Notes under the pieces: generated by a model
What the model was told of the DNA's origin: nothing
What the model saw: the letters and a program-made list of their open reading frames with translations, nothing else
Database searches by the model: none
Shown here: positions 33,475 to 45,100 of the stretch, one piece after another
Layout of the letters: each line of letters begins with the position of its first letter
Numbering within the stretch: the stretch's first letter is position 1
DNA from: Fasciolopsis buskii
Lineage: Eukaryota > Platyhelminthes > Trematoda > Plagiorchiida > Fasciolidae
Length of the DNA: 64,000 nt
NCBI GenBank assembly: GCA_008360955.1
Contig: LUCM01009385.1
Coordinates: 1-64,000 of the forward strand
Direction of reading: 5' to 3'
Program-made: the position numbers and the translations under genes

Positions 33475-35217
33475 TGGGTTAAGGTAACCGAAGAGATGGA
33501 AGTGGCGTCCGCTTCAGGTAACAGTCAATGACTGTTTAAGCTTATACGCGACAGCGGTGGGCGCGAACTTCGGTTAGTGAAGTCGTGTGCGATAGGAATG
33601 GAGAGCTCATCCATGTTAGACAGGAAAGACTGGACCGTTGGGCAGAGCATTTCAAGAATAAGTTTAGCTGGCCATAAGCTATCGTATCTAGTCCGACGTC
33701 TGGAGCTATGAATCCTTGGGAGGTGTCACTTTGTCCCTCAACGGAAGTGGTGGAGTCGAATATTCGGCTTCTGAAGAGGGGAAAAGCTGCCGGTCTCGAC
33801 GAACTTCCCCCAGTTCTTTTCAAATTGGGTGAAGAAGTGCTAATGAAATCACTTACCTCCTTGCTTCGTGATATCTGGAACGAGGAGCGTATTCCATTAT
33901 CGTAGGGTGAGTCACTGATTGTGCGCATCTTCAAGAAGGGCACAAGGAGCGAATAGCAGGCCGGATTTCGTCCAGGTCGAGGTTGCATCGACCAGGTATT
34001 CATTCACTCTCCGACAGATACTTGAAACGCGCCACGCGCAGCGTTGCCCTACGATCGTAATCATTTTGGACTTGAAAGGTGCTTTCGACTCCGTGGATCG
34101 ACCAGCACTACTCAGTGCTCTCCACCGGAAGGGTATGGCAACGAAGTTTGGGAACCTGTTGCGAGCATTGTACCCGCATACCTATTGTCGCGTTCGGGTA
34201 TACGGTGAACTGTTACGTTCATTCGAAACGACTAGTGGCGTTCGATAAGGGTGTTCCATCTGTTCATTCTTGTTCAACTTGGTCATGGACGAGGTGATGG
34301 AAGATGCTTTAGGAGGTCTCCGAGATGTAGGAGTCGAACTGGGAGGTGGAGGGAAGTTACGCGACCTAGATTACGCAGACGACGTCGTGTGCCTGTTCGA
34401 GTCTGCGGACCATGCACAATGCGCACTAGATAGACTATGGAGATCGGTTACTCGCTTTGGCATGTGCTTTGCACCTTCAAAGTGCAAAGTACTGTTACAG
34501 GACTGGACGACAGCAGCGCCGAACTTGATACTGGATGGAGAGGAACTAAGGATTGTGGACCGTTTCACCTATCTTGGTGGCTGCGTGTCCAACGATGGTA
34601 GCTCAGCAGTGGAGGTAAGCATGCGTATATCCAAGGCTCGGGCAGCTTGCGCTGGACTGAACCACATGTGGCGTCGGCCTGATATTTCACTAAAGTTGAA
34701 AGGTCGTGTGTACTGTGCTGCAGTGCGTTCAGTTCTGTTGTACGATTGCGAGACCTGGAGTATGCGTGTGGGCGATGTTCGTCGGTTGGAGGTTTTCGAC
34801 AACCGATGTTTACGTAGTATGGCTAGGACTGAATGGATTGACCGGGTGAATAATATTGAGGTTAGGAATCTGGTATTAAGTGCCACTTCTAAGAATAGCT
34901 TGTTTCAGCGTATGAAACTTAGTAGACTACGCTGGTTGGGTCACGTGTTGCGTATGACGAACATTCGTTTACCATACCGTACCCTATTTTGTGTTCCTCC
35001 TAAGGAATGGAAGAAGCCATGCGGAGGCAAACAGATGACGTGGAAATGTGGAATGAAAAAGTGTACAGCGAACTTAGTTGAAGTAGATGTCTCACACCTT
35101 CTTGGTTGGGGTCCGAAAGACTCGTCATCCAGCTGGCTGGAGACACTGAAGGATATGGCAGTGAACCGTGAACAGTGGCGATCGTGTTGTCATTTTCTAT
35201 CGAATCAGAATGATTGA
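33475..35217 (+). pseudogene. RTE reverse transcriptase domain, with internal deletion and frameshifts
   Basis: RT blocks in order: LLKRGKAAGLDELPPVLFK (33768-33825), IFKKGTRSE then a stop (33926-33956), AGFRPGRG directly after it in another frame (about 33960-33985), LDLKGAFDSVDR with the motif A Asp (about 34066-34101), a frameshift at the RQGCP-like block (about 34235-34260), FNLVMDEVM (from 34270), YADD (34372-34383), and a C-terminal arm to 35217. Between GTRSE and AGFRPGRG the region that normally holds the fingers ISL block is missing, an internal deletion. The final 315-residue frame (34270-35217) is intact but lacks motif A. It cannot act. Confidence 0.82.
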
Positions 35218-35412
35218 AAACACGTGCGTTTGTACAGTTAAACTGTTCTATGTGTTGGCTACAGCAGCATTCTACTCTGTTCCCGCCCGTGTAGATCCAC
35301 TACCTGTTTTCCTTGGATGTTCACTCTTTTTATAGAAACGTGTAAATCTTGGAAAGGCAGCGGTCAGTGAGGCTTGCCTTGTTGTTTAACGCTGAATGAT
35401 GATGGTGGTGAT

Positions 35413-37007
35413 ACCCAAACGTCTTTTGCTTCTCTCTTAGGCTGATCGAGTCTTCCCTTCTTTTGTTTAGTGATAGCTATGGTTTTACTGATAATAACCA
35501 TTTGCCTTTTTTGATGAATTTTTACCCTGACTTACTGTAGCATAATGTTAATCCATGGCGGCGGCCAAATGTGAGGTGTTTGGTCATGCGCTGACCCCTT
35601 CACATTACTACGAATGGAAGCGAAATATACATAATTGTGTGCTTTCTATGGACAGCAATTTTTCCCTACATTATTTCTTTCTGCTGAATCATCAGCGTTG
35701 ATGGCTGGTATAAGATCAAACAGCTTTTGTAACTGGATCAAGAACTCTACCTGAACAATGTAGGATTAAGTGTCATGAATATCCGAATGTCTCTCACCGC
35801 TTGTTCATTTCTCAACGGAAAATCATTTATTTTGAACCACTGTACTAAAGTATCGCCGCATTTAAACATAGAGAACTGCACTCAAAATATTCTGCCAGGG
35901 TTCATGAATCATGTTTTAAGATGAGTCAAGTATACCACAAAAGCCACATTAATTATCAGGTAAGGTTCGTCACAATATTGTTAATGGACACAGAACTAAT
36001 CAAAGGTACTTTGAATGTCTGCAGGACACTATCCATTCGTAGATGAGAAACGAAAACAGCACTTATTTTGGATAAACTCCAATCTTACGCAGAGTATGAA
36101 AGTCACTCTTGCTAGTGGGCGATAAAATTCAACGATGAAAACCAGATATCCATCAAAGTCATATAGAGAATCGGGACCAAACAGGGCATATATGAAAAGG
36201 CAAATTTATGTTACCAAATATCTTATCTATATCAATCGTTTGTTTGAGCTATAAAAATTAGCTCGCAGAAGTCTATTTTATTTGACCACATAATGAGTGA
36301 TGGTAGTGACAGAGAAAATGTAATGACATTCCCAGGGTGCCTGTCGGCTAGTACTTTGGCCTTTCCCGTGAGGGTGTACAAAGTAGCAGCTTCATGTTTT
36401 TTATTACCTGGTAAATAAATCAAAGCGTAAGATGAACTGGAAATAATTCATTGATGCTCCTAAGAGTGACCTTTTTGATCGATTTTGCTGCGAAAATAAA
36501 CTTTGATGTAAAAAAATTTCCTGGTTGAGTTTACAAACAAAAGCAGTAAAAATCTTTAGGGAGGTATGAGATAAAACAAACAGAAATGATATGCGTTCCA
36601 TTCATTTGATGCGTGCATTATGGCCATCAACAAGTACTCACTGAGTGTTTCAGGAAATGGGATTGATGAGAATTTCATGACTTTATGTAGTAATCCCTCA
36701 CTTTGGTTTATTCTAATAGAGTTTGTTTGTTATTCAACAGTCCAACAGTCTAATCTGTAGTCAGATTTTATTTAGACTCAGTACAAAGCCAAACAACAAT
36801 TGCCTAGCGTTTTATCAAAAAGTCAAATTAATGTTTTGTCCTGTCTCGAGTTTTGGTCAAGGCCCGACGAGATCAAGTCCCTCCATCGGTTTACCAGTAA
36901 GCATATTATATCGATTTATGTTTGGACTGCTCATAACAGATTTTTACCGTACCTAAGTTTATGAACCTTTGAAGGCTGGCATCAACCGGATAACGACTCA
37001 TGGAAAT
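35413..37007. other. No recognisable gene
   Basis: Sequence after the RTE tail. Short frames only. Confidence 0.4.
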
Positions 37008-37170
37008 ATGGCGGTGGCCAAACGGATAAGGTCGTGGTGTTTAGATGTGAAGGTCGCGAGTGCAAATCCTCCCACCACCGGTCAACTTTCCCATCTGGCA
37101 GCCCTCTGCTGGTCGTTGTTATTTCTTTAGTTAAAGAAGTAAAAGATAAAACTGATTAGCCTGAGAGATC
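37008..37170 (+). mobile_element. tRNA-derived SINE-like copy
   Basis: The A box is TGGCCAAACGG (37015-37025). The B box region GAGTGCAAATCC (37058-37069) departs from consensus at one core position (G for T). The body contains TTTCCCATCTGGCAGCCCTC, shared in diverged form with the minus-strand copy at 29.8 kb, and ends near AAAGATAAAACTG. Confidence 0.6.
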
Positions 37171-38470
37171 TATCTCGACTGTGTGATGACTTCCGGAGTG
37201 CGAAACTAAAAGCTACTCACTAACTTTGCTCAATCAGCAGATGCTTCAAAATAACCGGTGAAACCACGGACACTTAAAGAAATAAATGCACCCACCCTTA
37301 GTGCAATACGGCAGTCAGCTGTCGTACTTGCTTGAGGTAACAGAAACAGACGACATCTATTTTGCGATGCATATATGAAACAGTTCTTACCGTTTCTTAA
37401 CACAGGTAAACCTAAAATGTCCCAGACTTGAACTTCGCTGACAACCGTGGTTAACGACAGTCCATCTCCACGTCTGCCGTTCCGTTCACACCCGAATGGT
37501 GATCTAAAGTGCTATAGCATTCTTTACTTTAATGTTACGCTTGATGTACCCCGACATTGGAGGGAATCCCTTAGATTTATTTATGCTGTATCCGTGACCC
37601 TGCATTCAGAAACTCAAATTAGACACACCAGTTTTCAGTTTTTTATCTATTTATTTCACCGTTACAATTTCGGGCAATAATGTTGAATGCTTTAAATGCA
37701 GGGCAAATCCACATGTTATTACCCTCAGGGAAGAATTTGAAGTTTCGTAAAAACACTGAAAATAAACATCTTTAAAGTCCGCGCTATGAGCTGCCGGCTG
37801 TCGGGGGCTGACAGAATTGGAGTTCCATGTTACTTCAATCATTCAGAAATTTGATCGAGCTTTTTAGTATTATCACGACTGATGAAACTCAAAAGATGAT
37901 CGAAAGAAACAGTAGGCTTTTTCAGGTGTAATGACCTTCGATTCTGATTATTTGGTGTAAGTTCAGTCAGACAAATTGGAATGTCTGTTAAATTACAAAA
38001 GTGGCAATGAAGGTACTTGGAGGACGGTGATGACAAAAGCAATAAAGTGCTTTCCGCTCTCCATTTCGAGGCCAATGGGCGCTTCGGAATAAACCGTTTT
38101 GACAGACAGGCCTCCGGTCAAATCTCTAACAGGAATACGAAGTTGTGACCTAGAAACTATATCCAGTTTACATTATATTTCGTAGTTACTGCTACCATTT
38201 CACTCTGGGGAAGTGTAAGAAAGTGATGAAAAGTCACTATGAAACTCTCGGGATCGGTGTTTTTCACTTGTAATAAGCTTCGATTATTTGAACTTCTGAC
38301 AATTAGGATGGCCTGAAAACTTGAAGCAACTCATGACAATTCACCCTTCATGTTGGAAGACAGTTGAACTGCCGGATAGATTGGCATCATGAAAATGAGA
38401 GTACGATGCGATGCTGGCCGACAGACAAAATTCAAGAATGAATTCCGGCTAAAGTTTTAGGCTGCCTTGC
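37171..38470. other. No recognisable gene
   Basis: Short frames only. If the Frizzled gene ends near 39.6 kb, this lies downstream of it. Confidence 0.4.
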
Positions 38471-38474
38471 TTTT

Positions 38475-38625
38475 GATTGTGAAAGACACAATGTTAACAA
38501 CACAGCGTTTTTCGTAGATTTAATGTGCTATGTTATTTGCATTATATCATTCACAGTTAACACCAGTACAGGGCGCATCGATTTTTCGATACACTTCTTA
38601 TGTCCTTTGGTTCGTTGCTTTTGCC
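38475..38625. repeat. Penelope-linked terminal repeat, two pieces head to head
   Basis: The left piece (about 38480-38528) reads on the minus strand as GCACATTAAATCTACG followed by CGCTGTGTTGTTAACATTGT, like the repeat at 24.03 kb. The right piece (about 38528-38620) reads on the plus strand through GCATTATATCATTCACAG and GCGCATCGATTTTTCGATAC, like the minus-strand copy at 23.2 kb. The two are inverted relative to each other. No GIY-YIG coding remains nearby. Confidence 0.5.
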
Positions 38626-38639
38626 CCCATCCGATTGAT

Positions 38640-39605
38640 TTACTTGGATTAATTCACGTGTCTGTCGGCTCTTCCATAATACGACAGTGTATGACGTCCT
38701 AATTAAAGTTAACTTCCCAGGAGAAAAAATATTCAAAAACTAGTTGAGCAGTGGAAAAACGGTCAGCTTCGGTCTGGTCCGCCAACTGTACAATGGGAGA
38801 GCTTTCACCGAACTGCTGTAATCAAATGCGTTCAACCGAGCCGCACATGCAGACGAACAAAAATGATTTTCAGCACTGCAATATTTTCTCGTTGTTTTGA
38901 TCGTATTATCCGACGGATTAGTCATAACAGAGCTTACGTGTGAATGACATTCAATAGGTGATTTTATTCGAAATATGTGCTGAAATCCAACCACTAAATG
39001 AATGTGATAGTACAGTCTAGATATGCGGATTACTTTCTAGAAAGAAAAAATTCACACTAGATGAGTAGGACTACAACTGGACCCATCAATATGAAATACA
39101 TGTTATTCATAATGAAGAATCCATTTGGCCAGACCCGTGACAGCTTTGTTATGCCTCCTGGATGTGCAATATTATATAATAAGCTGAGGTGACATCTTGA
39201 AGTTGGGACTTTGGTTCGCGAGAAAATGTTCGGCAAGCATAAACATAAGGCACAGGGATCAGATGCTTGCAAAAGCAAGCTTATTTTTAAACGACACTAA
39301 CACTAAAACCACTAAAATTTAAAGAAACGCAGGAGTTAGGAACGTGAACAATAATATTTAGCGTATTTTTTCTGTACAAGTACTTAGTAAATCGATTTAA
39401 CGCTTCATTAATAAAATTAATAGTTTGTGGTATGTGCGCATCGAAATGTGTGCTTTCTGGTTATGTCCGTGTTTTAGATAGGCGAAGGTGTTCTTAACCA
39501 AGTAAAATTAACTTAAAGACTTAAATGACAAGTTGTTTCAGAGTTAGCATGGTTTTTAAATCAGATGTGAGAAATGCAAGAAACCATTGTTCATTCCAAC
39601 AGGTT
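38640..39605 (-). other. Downstream flank of the presumed Frizzled last exon
   Basis: The 3' UTR should lie here on the minus strand. The nearest AATAAA on that strand is the complement of TTTATT at 38963-38968, about 640 bases after the stop. No nearer canonical signal was seen. No other gene is evident. Confidence 0.3.
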
Positions 39606-39874
39606 TCAGGTTGGAGTTCCCGGATAGGTGTCCGCGTGGGATTCCAGCAAGTGTCCGTGAGTCGCGGAAACCCCAGCCGTCGTAGTCCAATTGACCGTAG
39701 GGCAGAACGACACCGGAGTTTGTACGAAGTTGCTGCTGTATTGATTCGATCTTTGGAGCAAACCCATAACTTGATCATTTGAACTGTTTCCAGATGACAG
39801 TCCTCCAGCTGATGGGGTCAACTGTCTCTTGATTTTATTGGATTGGAGTAGATTAATACCTCGGGCATTGGTAC
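39606..39874 (-). CDS. fz: Frizzled, candidate last exon (cytoplasmic tail)
   Basis: On the minus strand a pyrimidine-rich run ending in CTTTTGACAG stands immediately before 39874. The exon opens with GT, which completes the split codon left by the first exon (G plus GT gives Gly), and then reads 88 more codons to a TGA at 39608-39606. The peptide is Ser/Asn/Thr/Gln-rich without membrane segments (for example LLQRSNQYSSNFVQTPVSF) and ends in GTPT, reasonable for a disordered receptor tail. Joined to the first exon the protein would be 869 aa. Against it: the 14.6-kb distance, no family signature in the tail, no nearby poly(A) signal, and the possibility that other exons lie between or that this exon belongs to another gene. 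Confidence 0.55.
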
Positions 39875-41889
39875 CTGTCAAAAGAGATGGAGAAAACACT
39901 CAAAACGCCCTTGTGATGAGGCTAAAAGAACTATATCATGACAGCCCTCTATGGTTACAATAAACATATCATGATATTTATGTTTCCCATGACTGAGCAA
40001 CTGAACTGGTTGGAGCGTTCAAAGACAAGATATGCAACCGGAAATCCGTGTTTGCAAACAGCCCAAAAATATTTTTGTCCTACTCGCTATGACTACAGTG
40101 ATCTGCTTATAAACTCTGTAAGAAAAGCAATTCGATTTTTCAGTTTCAATAATTTTGCCATCTCCGAGATATACATCCATTTGCCAAATGCAGAATATAG
40201 GTCATCGTGATAACAGCGTTGTTTAGTTTAGAAACATCCGAATTTGGGTTTTTGGGAGTTTATTTTGAGAATAATGATCCATTCTTCGTGATTTAAAAAC
40301 TTCCAAAACTTCCCATTCTTTTACTTCTTTGGTTGTTTTCAAGGGTACGATGGTATTCGGAGATATGCTTGAGACCTATGGAATCGTACGCGACAGAAAC
40401 AGCGGCAGCAAGAAATGACTTTGGCAACCGTAGCGAACAAAAACAAATAAGACATTAAAGTTTTCTGCCCTGCTGGAGCAGAATATCCGCAGACTGAGTG
40501 ATTTTAACTAATGGTTCAGGTACGTAGCTGTGCGGATCTCAATGTGTTCTTCTCTGCAGGTTATTGATCAACTCATAAGGTTTTGGGGTCAAAAGCCATG
40601 TAACCATTGATGTAAGTCGTGGACGAGAATAAAAGGTGTCAAAGCAAAAGTCAACCATTTGTAGAATATTTCTAAGTTAACATGTTCTAGAGACCCTTCT
40701 GATGTTAAGAATTCATCCGACAAGCATCAGCGTTGGAATTCACATGCTTCATTCCAGAAGGGGTTGAGGGCAGATGAAATTATGTATGGAAGTGAATGCA
40801 GTGGAAACTTGAAACTTGACAGATATTTATGCTGAAAGGCTAAGAATTTCAATTAGTTTCGCCAGACAAAACTTCTAGAACCGTTAAATGAATGAAAGAG
40901 ACAAAATGAACTTTCAATGATTGTTAATTCCGTAGCCGTCGACGACAACGATGTCTTTTTTACCTTCGCAATATTGAATCGCTGATCTAGTGTCAGTATA
41001 GTACTATTGATCATACACTGTTCAGACGCATGAATTTCAAAAGATAAGGGAAGAAACTCTGACGATATATGATGATTTGACTGACCACGAATTTACCATG
41101 TTTTGGATGAGTCTCCTGATGAAGTGAGCAAGAAAACGTAGCTGAAATCCTGGTGACCATTTATTTTTCCGTGTTGGTAACAGGGTAAATATTGCAACAA
41201 TTATGGCAAAATTTCTTCACAACCTTGCTGCTCAATAATGATCAACTAGAAAAATGAAAGCTCATCCAATCCACTTTTGGCCTTGACTCTCATACATATC
41301 ATGGAAAACGTTTAAAACCTGATTGCTCGTATGGATTTGGGAACTATTTTGCAAGTCTGATCAATGTGCTGTTTTTTTCGTACATGGCAAGACAGAGTTC
41401 ATTTTTGTGACGAGCCATAGGAGGTGCATCTGTCATGAGTTTGCATCACAAATGCAATAAACACTGAAAGAATGAGGTTAAAGTGTGCGGCTGCAAAAAG
41501 ATTGTGCGACTTTACGTCATTTTTGAATTGCCCATTAGTCCATTCCACATGATTCGGCCCAAGGAATCACATTTAATTTTCACCTCCATCTGTAGTGTTG
41601 TTTTGTCCAGTGTTAAATCTGAATTATCACCAGTTCGGCCCAGACGATTAGTCGGTCTACAAGAAATGGTCCGTTTATACTAATCAATTTAGATATTACT
41701 GGATTATCGTTTTTTACTGTACCAATATACGCAAACCAATGCTTCATTGCTTTACTTTAATAAATCACTACAGTTATTGGATACGGAAAAATCACTTTAT
41801 TCACAATGAATGCATGCAGCTCATTTCATCTGGTAAAATATGACAAAAATGTCTAGTATGCATTCACGTAGGACAGTCAGCTGAATAAG

Positions 41890-42180
41890 AACAGTCAATC
41901 TGTCCAGGATTATGTGGATCGGATATTTATGGAAGCATCAAAGTCGGGCAGTTGCTTTATGCAATCTATGTCCACAGTTTCGTTCTCCAAATCCCAGAAG
42001 CTTAAGCCTACCCTCATCCTCTTCTGTGATAGTGTAGAACGAATGAATGACTTGTCCCAACTAATGAAGATATTCATTAATGGTTATGCTATCGCACAAG
42101 GGATCTCAGCCTGTAAAGCAAAAGTGTGATCGTCCTTCAGAAATCGAAGGCATCAACACGAACCTCAGTGCGTGCCTAAT
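41890..42180 (+). pseudogene. Possible retrotransposon gag-like fragment
   Basis: A plus frame reads SVQDYVDRIFMEASK and, about 45 residues later, LMKIFINGYAIA, reminiscent of capsid segments of LTR retrotransposons ('SVxDYxxR...' and '...FINGL'). No zinc knuckle or pol follows. Weak evidence; chance is possible. Confidence 0.2.
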
Positions 42181-45100
42181 GCCAAAAGATAAACTGCGTC
42201 TACTTCCATTGGAGTTATCCTGATGCATTTTATTCCCGAGAATAATACTCGAAAGCAATCAGTTTTGAACAACCAAGGGTACTTAAGGCGAAGCCAGTAG
42301 AAATGTCGTCCATTGATCTAAATGATGCTTAAACCGTATATATGCTCATTAAGCAATATCAAAGTTCTGGGCTTATTGCCGAAGTGCTTCCTACTTAGAA
42401 CAGAAAAACTAAATGAATGCAAACTAAAGTATTTTTTCTCTGCACTGTTGCTTACTAAAGGGAAAATAATGCACATGAAACAGGTTTTTATGGATTTTGG
42501 CAAAAATCTGCATGGATAGATAGACCGACCAGAAAGTCGGAAAACGTTATCATATGGACGAATTATTCCATAAAACACTTCAAAATACATCATGACAAAA
42601 ACTTATCCAGAGGCTGTTTCTAATGTGCTCACGTAAAATGCCTATGGATTCCGAACTGTGGCCATTTTGGAATCGTTAGACACCACTAAAACAGAACTGG
42701 TAATTATGAAACGTTGTTGGTGTAATTACCAGTGAACGGTATTCGTGAAAACCAAGTTTCATGCGAGTCCCATATGACGGTTTTTATGGATATCGGTAGT
42801 TCGTTTCTCCTTCTTGATTTCGTATTAGTTGGTTTAATCATCCAAGCATCGATTCCAGAACTACAGTACGATATACTCGAACTATGTTATTTGTCATTAC
42901 TTTTTGTTCATTTCGAATCTAAAGTAATACTCTGCTTAATTTATTTAACCTCATTTTGGGGGCAGAAAAAGAAATTTTCAGACCGATTTTGAAGGCGGTG
43001 GAATGGAATAGTTTAAACTAAGCTTTCCTAGTCACCTTGGTCTTAGGGTTATACCAGTGAACCAATGATTGATTTATCTCTCGAACGACAACAAATCTTC
43101 AACGATTCACGGTAGATTGCATTATTCCCAAAGTTAATTTATTTTCCACGTTATTTTTTGAAATATCTGTTCAAATTATTTATCCGCATGTCTAACGGGC
43201 ATTTGTACTGGTTATATTAAGGACCAATTTGAAACCATCAATGGGGTTAGCTGCACTTTATTATAAAATAGCATGAGATCAATATCTCAACCAACTGGCT
43301 GACAATAAAATGCAATGGAATTTTCGTTCCATAAATCATGACTTTAATGTTTGGTAAACTATTCATTCATTGGGACAGCATCTCGGCCACCAAAATGCAA
43401 TCCCCACAAATTGAGGTTGCCTAGTAAAATCACCGTGTGCACCTTTTTCATGTTCAAAAGCAGCTGACTTCATCTAACACCCGAATCGATTCCACGTGTT
43501 TGTCAATTATCGAAGCAGCGCAATGCTTCCCTCAGAATCTACCGTGTACTTAAATTCGGTGAATTTTGTACCTCGAAAATATGGTCGGTTAATAATAGTA
43601 ATTAACGAAACGGTGACCTTACTTAGCCAGAAATATCGCAATGGGTTTATGAAAGAGTACTTTGTCACCTTTAGTTGTAATTTCACTAACGACCCCAGAT
43701 CCATGCAAAATTGTTTCTGCCAGTCCATTGCACTGTTGCTAAGGAGAGTGTATTTCAGCCTATTAAAGTATGGCAGAAGGACTAAGAATTTTCTGATTCA
43801 CATTGATTCCGGAGGGAGGTTTTCATTATTGGAAATATTGCTCTGAGTAACCTGCAGCTACAATTACACGTTAGCTAGCGTGAAATTTGCCACTTGTTAA
43901 AGAAATGCCCCCCGGGATGGAAATTATTTGCATTGATGGGCGAATAAATAATACTTTATCAACCGGTGACTTGGTTAGATTACAGTCTGAAAGCTTAGCT
44001 AACGTGTGATATATTTCCTTTAGCGTTTATCCTTAACCCACAATCAGCTATTGACAGCTGAGCTCAAACCAAATAAAAATGGTGGAACCTAGGGCTAACT
44101 TCGTTGATGTTTTTACGCAGTTTTTAGAAGGCCAACTAAGGAGTTAGCTCCAAATTTCAAAGTTTGATCTCTGAGTTCAGAATATAAATAAATGATACAT
44201 ATATGTATATATGTCAGTGGGGTAAATACAGGCCTCTATTTTCGCACTTATCAGTTTTGTATTTATCGCATCTACAGATGTTTGTAATTAAGATGATACT
44301 TAATATGATAATTTTCAGTGCACTGGGTATTTGTAAAACGGGCGACGGATGGAAGTAAAAGACAGGAATATAATGACTGAAATCAATAGAGCCAAGAATG
44401 ACTATATTTATATAGGTTTCATCGTGCCATTTTACTGCATTTTTGTTCCTCACCTGACCAGTGGGCATCATTTAAGTGAGGAGACCAAGCTAACCGAAAA
44501 GCATTCAAATGGGAAATTATCTCACTGCCTCGTGAATCGTACCTCCAAGTCTACAGCCTGAAATATTATGCATTGTGGTTTCTGTATGACATAATCCTAG
44601 ATTACAGTAACGCATGCAATCCGGTTATCAGAAATCTTATTGAAGTAAATATATGGGGTGGGATAGAACTCTGTTTTCAGATGCAAAAGTCGCGTGCTGA
44701 TCGCGGTGACCCAGTGTAGAGTTTTACAATCTTTACGGCATGATCAATACAAATTATTTTCATCGTGCACACCTCCTTATCCGTTATGAGCACAATTTAG
44801 AATCAGATTTCAATAACCTGCACATGTGATTGATCAATCGAGCTAGTGGGTATCGATACTTAATATCTAACATTCGGCTGTCGCCAGGTTGTCCGTAATC
44901 CCCTTCACGACAGTTTTGAACGGTTCAATTATACCAAAGGTTCTAAATTTCCCGGTTGAGCCAGACCGCAAGTTGTTTTCCCAGCAGTCGGTTGAATCAC
45001 ACTGAAATACCTAACCGAATCAGTCGACAGTGATAATAAATCCACTCACATATGCCTGCGCCAGTACTTCGGAATGCGCTTTCGGTCTCGTGGATGATGT

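Larger units (their letters stand above)
31330..35412 (+). mobile_element. RTE-like non-LTR retrotransposon, long but inactive copy
   Basis: One strand carries a 5' leader (shared with the diverged copy at 63.1 kb), an AP-type endonuclease, a reverse transcriptase with YADD, the stop codon at 35215-35217, a 3' UTR of about 170 bases and an ATGATGGTGGTGAT tail. A single-ORF endonuclease-RT protein with a short 3' UTR and trinucleotide-like tail fits the RTE clade, which includes schistosome SR2. Frameshifts, stops, an internal RT deletion and an assembly duplication are present. The 5' border is uncertain: homology with the other copy begins at about 31280-31340. Confidence 0.8.

Noticed and set aside
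35690..35725. Minus-strand CTGATGA with a nearby GAAA
   Set aside because: Only seven bases lie between the core strands; no stem II.
37884..37915. CTGATGA followed by GAAA as a hammerhead
   Set aside because: The bases between the two core strands do not form a stem and stem I does not pair.
39521..39782. Two further open frames (plus 39525-39782, minus 39778-39521) overlapping the Frizzled tail exon
   Set aside because: They are alternative frames of the same stop-poor stretch and lack start or splice support.
41111..41140. CTGATGA followed by GAAA as a hammerhead
   Set aside because: The intervening AGTGAGCAA cannot form stem II.
43496..43846. 116-residue plus frame as a gene
   Set aside because: AT-driven residue content, no splice borders and no recognisable domain.
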